DNA of 15,338 nt, taken from the NCBI GenBank assembly GCA_036231525.1, contig JAZAGZ010000032.1, positions 1 to 15,338 on the forward strand. The letters are read 5' to 3'. The notes under the pieces are model-generated. The model worked only from the letters and a program-made list of their open reading frames with translations. It was not told the DNA's origin and ran no database searches. This document shows positions 14,849 through 15,338 of this stretch, in pieces; the stretch's first letter is position 1; each line of letters starts with the position of its first letter. Source of the stretch: UBA6522 sp036231525. Lineage in GTDB: Bacteria; Pseudomonadota; Gammaproteobacteria; Steroidobacterales; Rariloculaceae. Both the position numbers and the translations under genes were made by a program.

Positions 14849-14858
14849 CTTGATCAAG
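14849..14858. promoter_or_regulatory. 10-bp palindrome in the gap after tctA
   Basis: CTTGATCAAG is a perfect palindrome in the 155-base gap between tctA and the SPOR-domain gene. It could be an operator, but a 10-bp palindrome is common by chance. A TTGACT at 14903-14908 resembles a -35 box, yet I see no matching -10. Nothing else in this gap stands out. Confidence 0.2.
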
Positions 14859-14939
14859 CTTAGAATACCCGCACGTCTGGTAAGTCTAAAAGCACGAGTT
14901 CCTTGACTATAAGGCCAATTTTCTTTGCCCAAATTTGCT

Positions 14940-15338
14940 ATGTACCGCACGCACAGAATTCTATGCGCTCACTTAATGTTACTTCTGACAGGGGTTACTT
15001 CCTATCAGGGCGCACTGGCACAAAACAACCCCCCCACCAGTACAGAGTCAGGGGCCTGGATGGTACAGCTGGGGAGTTTTGGTGAGGAACAAAACGCCCG
15101 TCGACTTGCCGATCGTGTGGCAACGTTCGGTTTAACCGCCCATGTATCCCCCTCTACCTCCGACGGAAGCTCGGTATTCAGAGTCAGAGTAGGCCCCACA
15201 TCAAGCCGCCAGAGCGCTGCTGCCGTTGCAGCGTTTTTAAGTGCAAACGGATTCGAGCAACCCTGGGTCTTAAACGAACCGGGACAAGTCGTGGTGTATG
15301 CCGCTGAACCCTCACCGGCTCCGGCAAATATTCAAACT
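14940..15338 (+). CDS. exported SPOR-domain protein, N-terminal part (cut by right window edge)
   Basis: From ATG 14940 an open frame of 133 codons runs to the window end. Residues 1-27 look like a signal peptide: basic start (YRTHR), hydrophobic LMLLLTGV, and a cleavage after GALA. Residues 39-112 form a SPOR domain: AWMVQLGSFGEEQNARRLAD with the typical first strand and helix, then SVFRVRVGPTSSRQSAAAVA with the second strand pair and helix. SPOR domains bind denuded glycan strands of peptidoglycan, so the protein should sit in the periplasm at the cell wall. A proline- and alanine-rich linker (PSPAPA, 125-130) follows, so a further domain probably lies beyond the edge. SPOR is more often C-terminal, which makes this layout slightly unusual. 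No ribosome-binding site is obvious; ATG 14976 is a less likely start. It is probably a housekeeping neighbour of the catabolic cluster. Confidence 0.82.
   Translation, partial: MYRTHRILCAHLMLLLTGVTSYQGALAQNNPPTSTESGAWMVQLGSFGEEQNARRLADRVATFGLTAHVSPSTSDGSSVFRVRVGPTSSRQSAAAVAAFLSANGFEQPWVLNEPGQVVVYAAEPSPAPANIQT

Overview
The window looks like a stretch of a Gram-negative, probably proteobacterial, chromosome. It carries a catabolic gene cluster and no phage, plasmid, insertion sequence, CRISPR or RNA gene that I can see. Supporting signs are Sec-type signal peptides on a c-type cytochrome, an amidohydrolase and a SPOR protein, a complete tripartite tricarboxylate transporter (TctC-TctB-TctA), and many GTG starts. 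Base composition is roughly balanced. I cannot name the organism.

The genes fall into four transcription units and a fifth partial gene. (1) Leftward, 2758 to 1: a FAD-dependent aromatic/pyridine hydroxylase related to 6-hydroxynicotinate 3-monooxygenase, an MFS metabolite:H+ symporter (ATGA overlap), and the first 51 codons of a c-type cytochrome cut by the left edge. (2) Rightward, 2916 to 7421: a 3-hydroxyisobutyrate-dehydrogenase-family reductase, an exported YtcJ-type amidohydrolase, a LigI-type lactonase/amidohydrolase, and a DapA-family lyase. (3) Leftward, 11555 to 7444: a PLP aminotransferase, an atypical SDR, an alpha/beta hydrolase, and an M20 hydantoinase/carbamoylase-family amidohydrolase. 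(4) Rightward, 11721 to 14784: tctC, tctB and tctA. (5) Rightward from 14940: a signal peptide plus SPOR domain, cut by the right edge and probably unrelated housekeeping. Units 1/2 and 3/4 are divergent pairs with about 160-base shared promoter regions. Units 2 and 3 converge with 22 bases between them.

Together the genes read as an uptake-and-degradation locus for a carboxylated and probably nitrogen-containing compound. Two carriers (MFS and TTT) could import acids. The flavoprotein would hydroxylate an aromatic or pyridine ring. Several hydrolases could open amide, ureido, lactone or ester bonds. The DapA-like enzyme could do a retro-aldol or hydration step, and the aminotransferase and two dehydrogenases could process the small amino, oxo and hydroxy acids that result. 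No ring-cleavage dioxygenase, maleamate amidase, maleate isomerase or transcription regulator is in the window, so the substrate cannot be fixed and part of the pathway probably lies beyond the left edge.

The most unusual details are: a perfect 14-bp inverted repeat inside the alpha/beta hydrolase gene; a carbamoylase-family gene whose conserved N-terminus can only be reached from a CTG codon; an SDR lacking the catalytic lysine; a hairpin that buries the ribosome-binding site of the LigI-like gene; and changed active-site positions in the NicC-like hydroxylase. No stretch longer than 300 bases lacks a gene.
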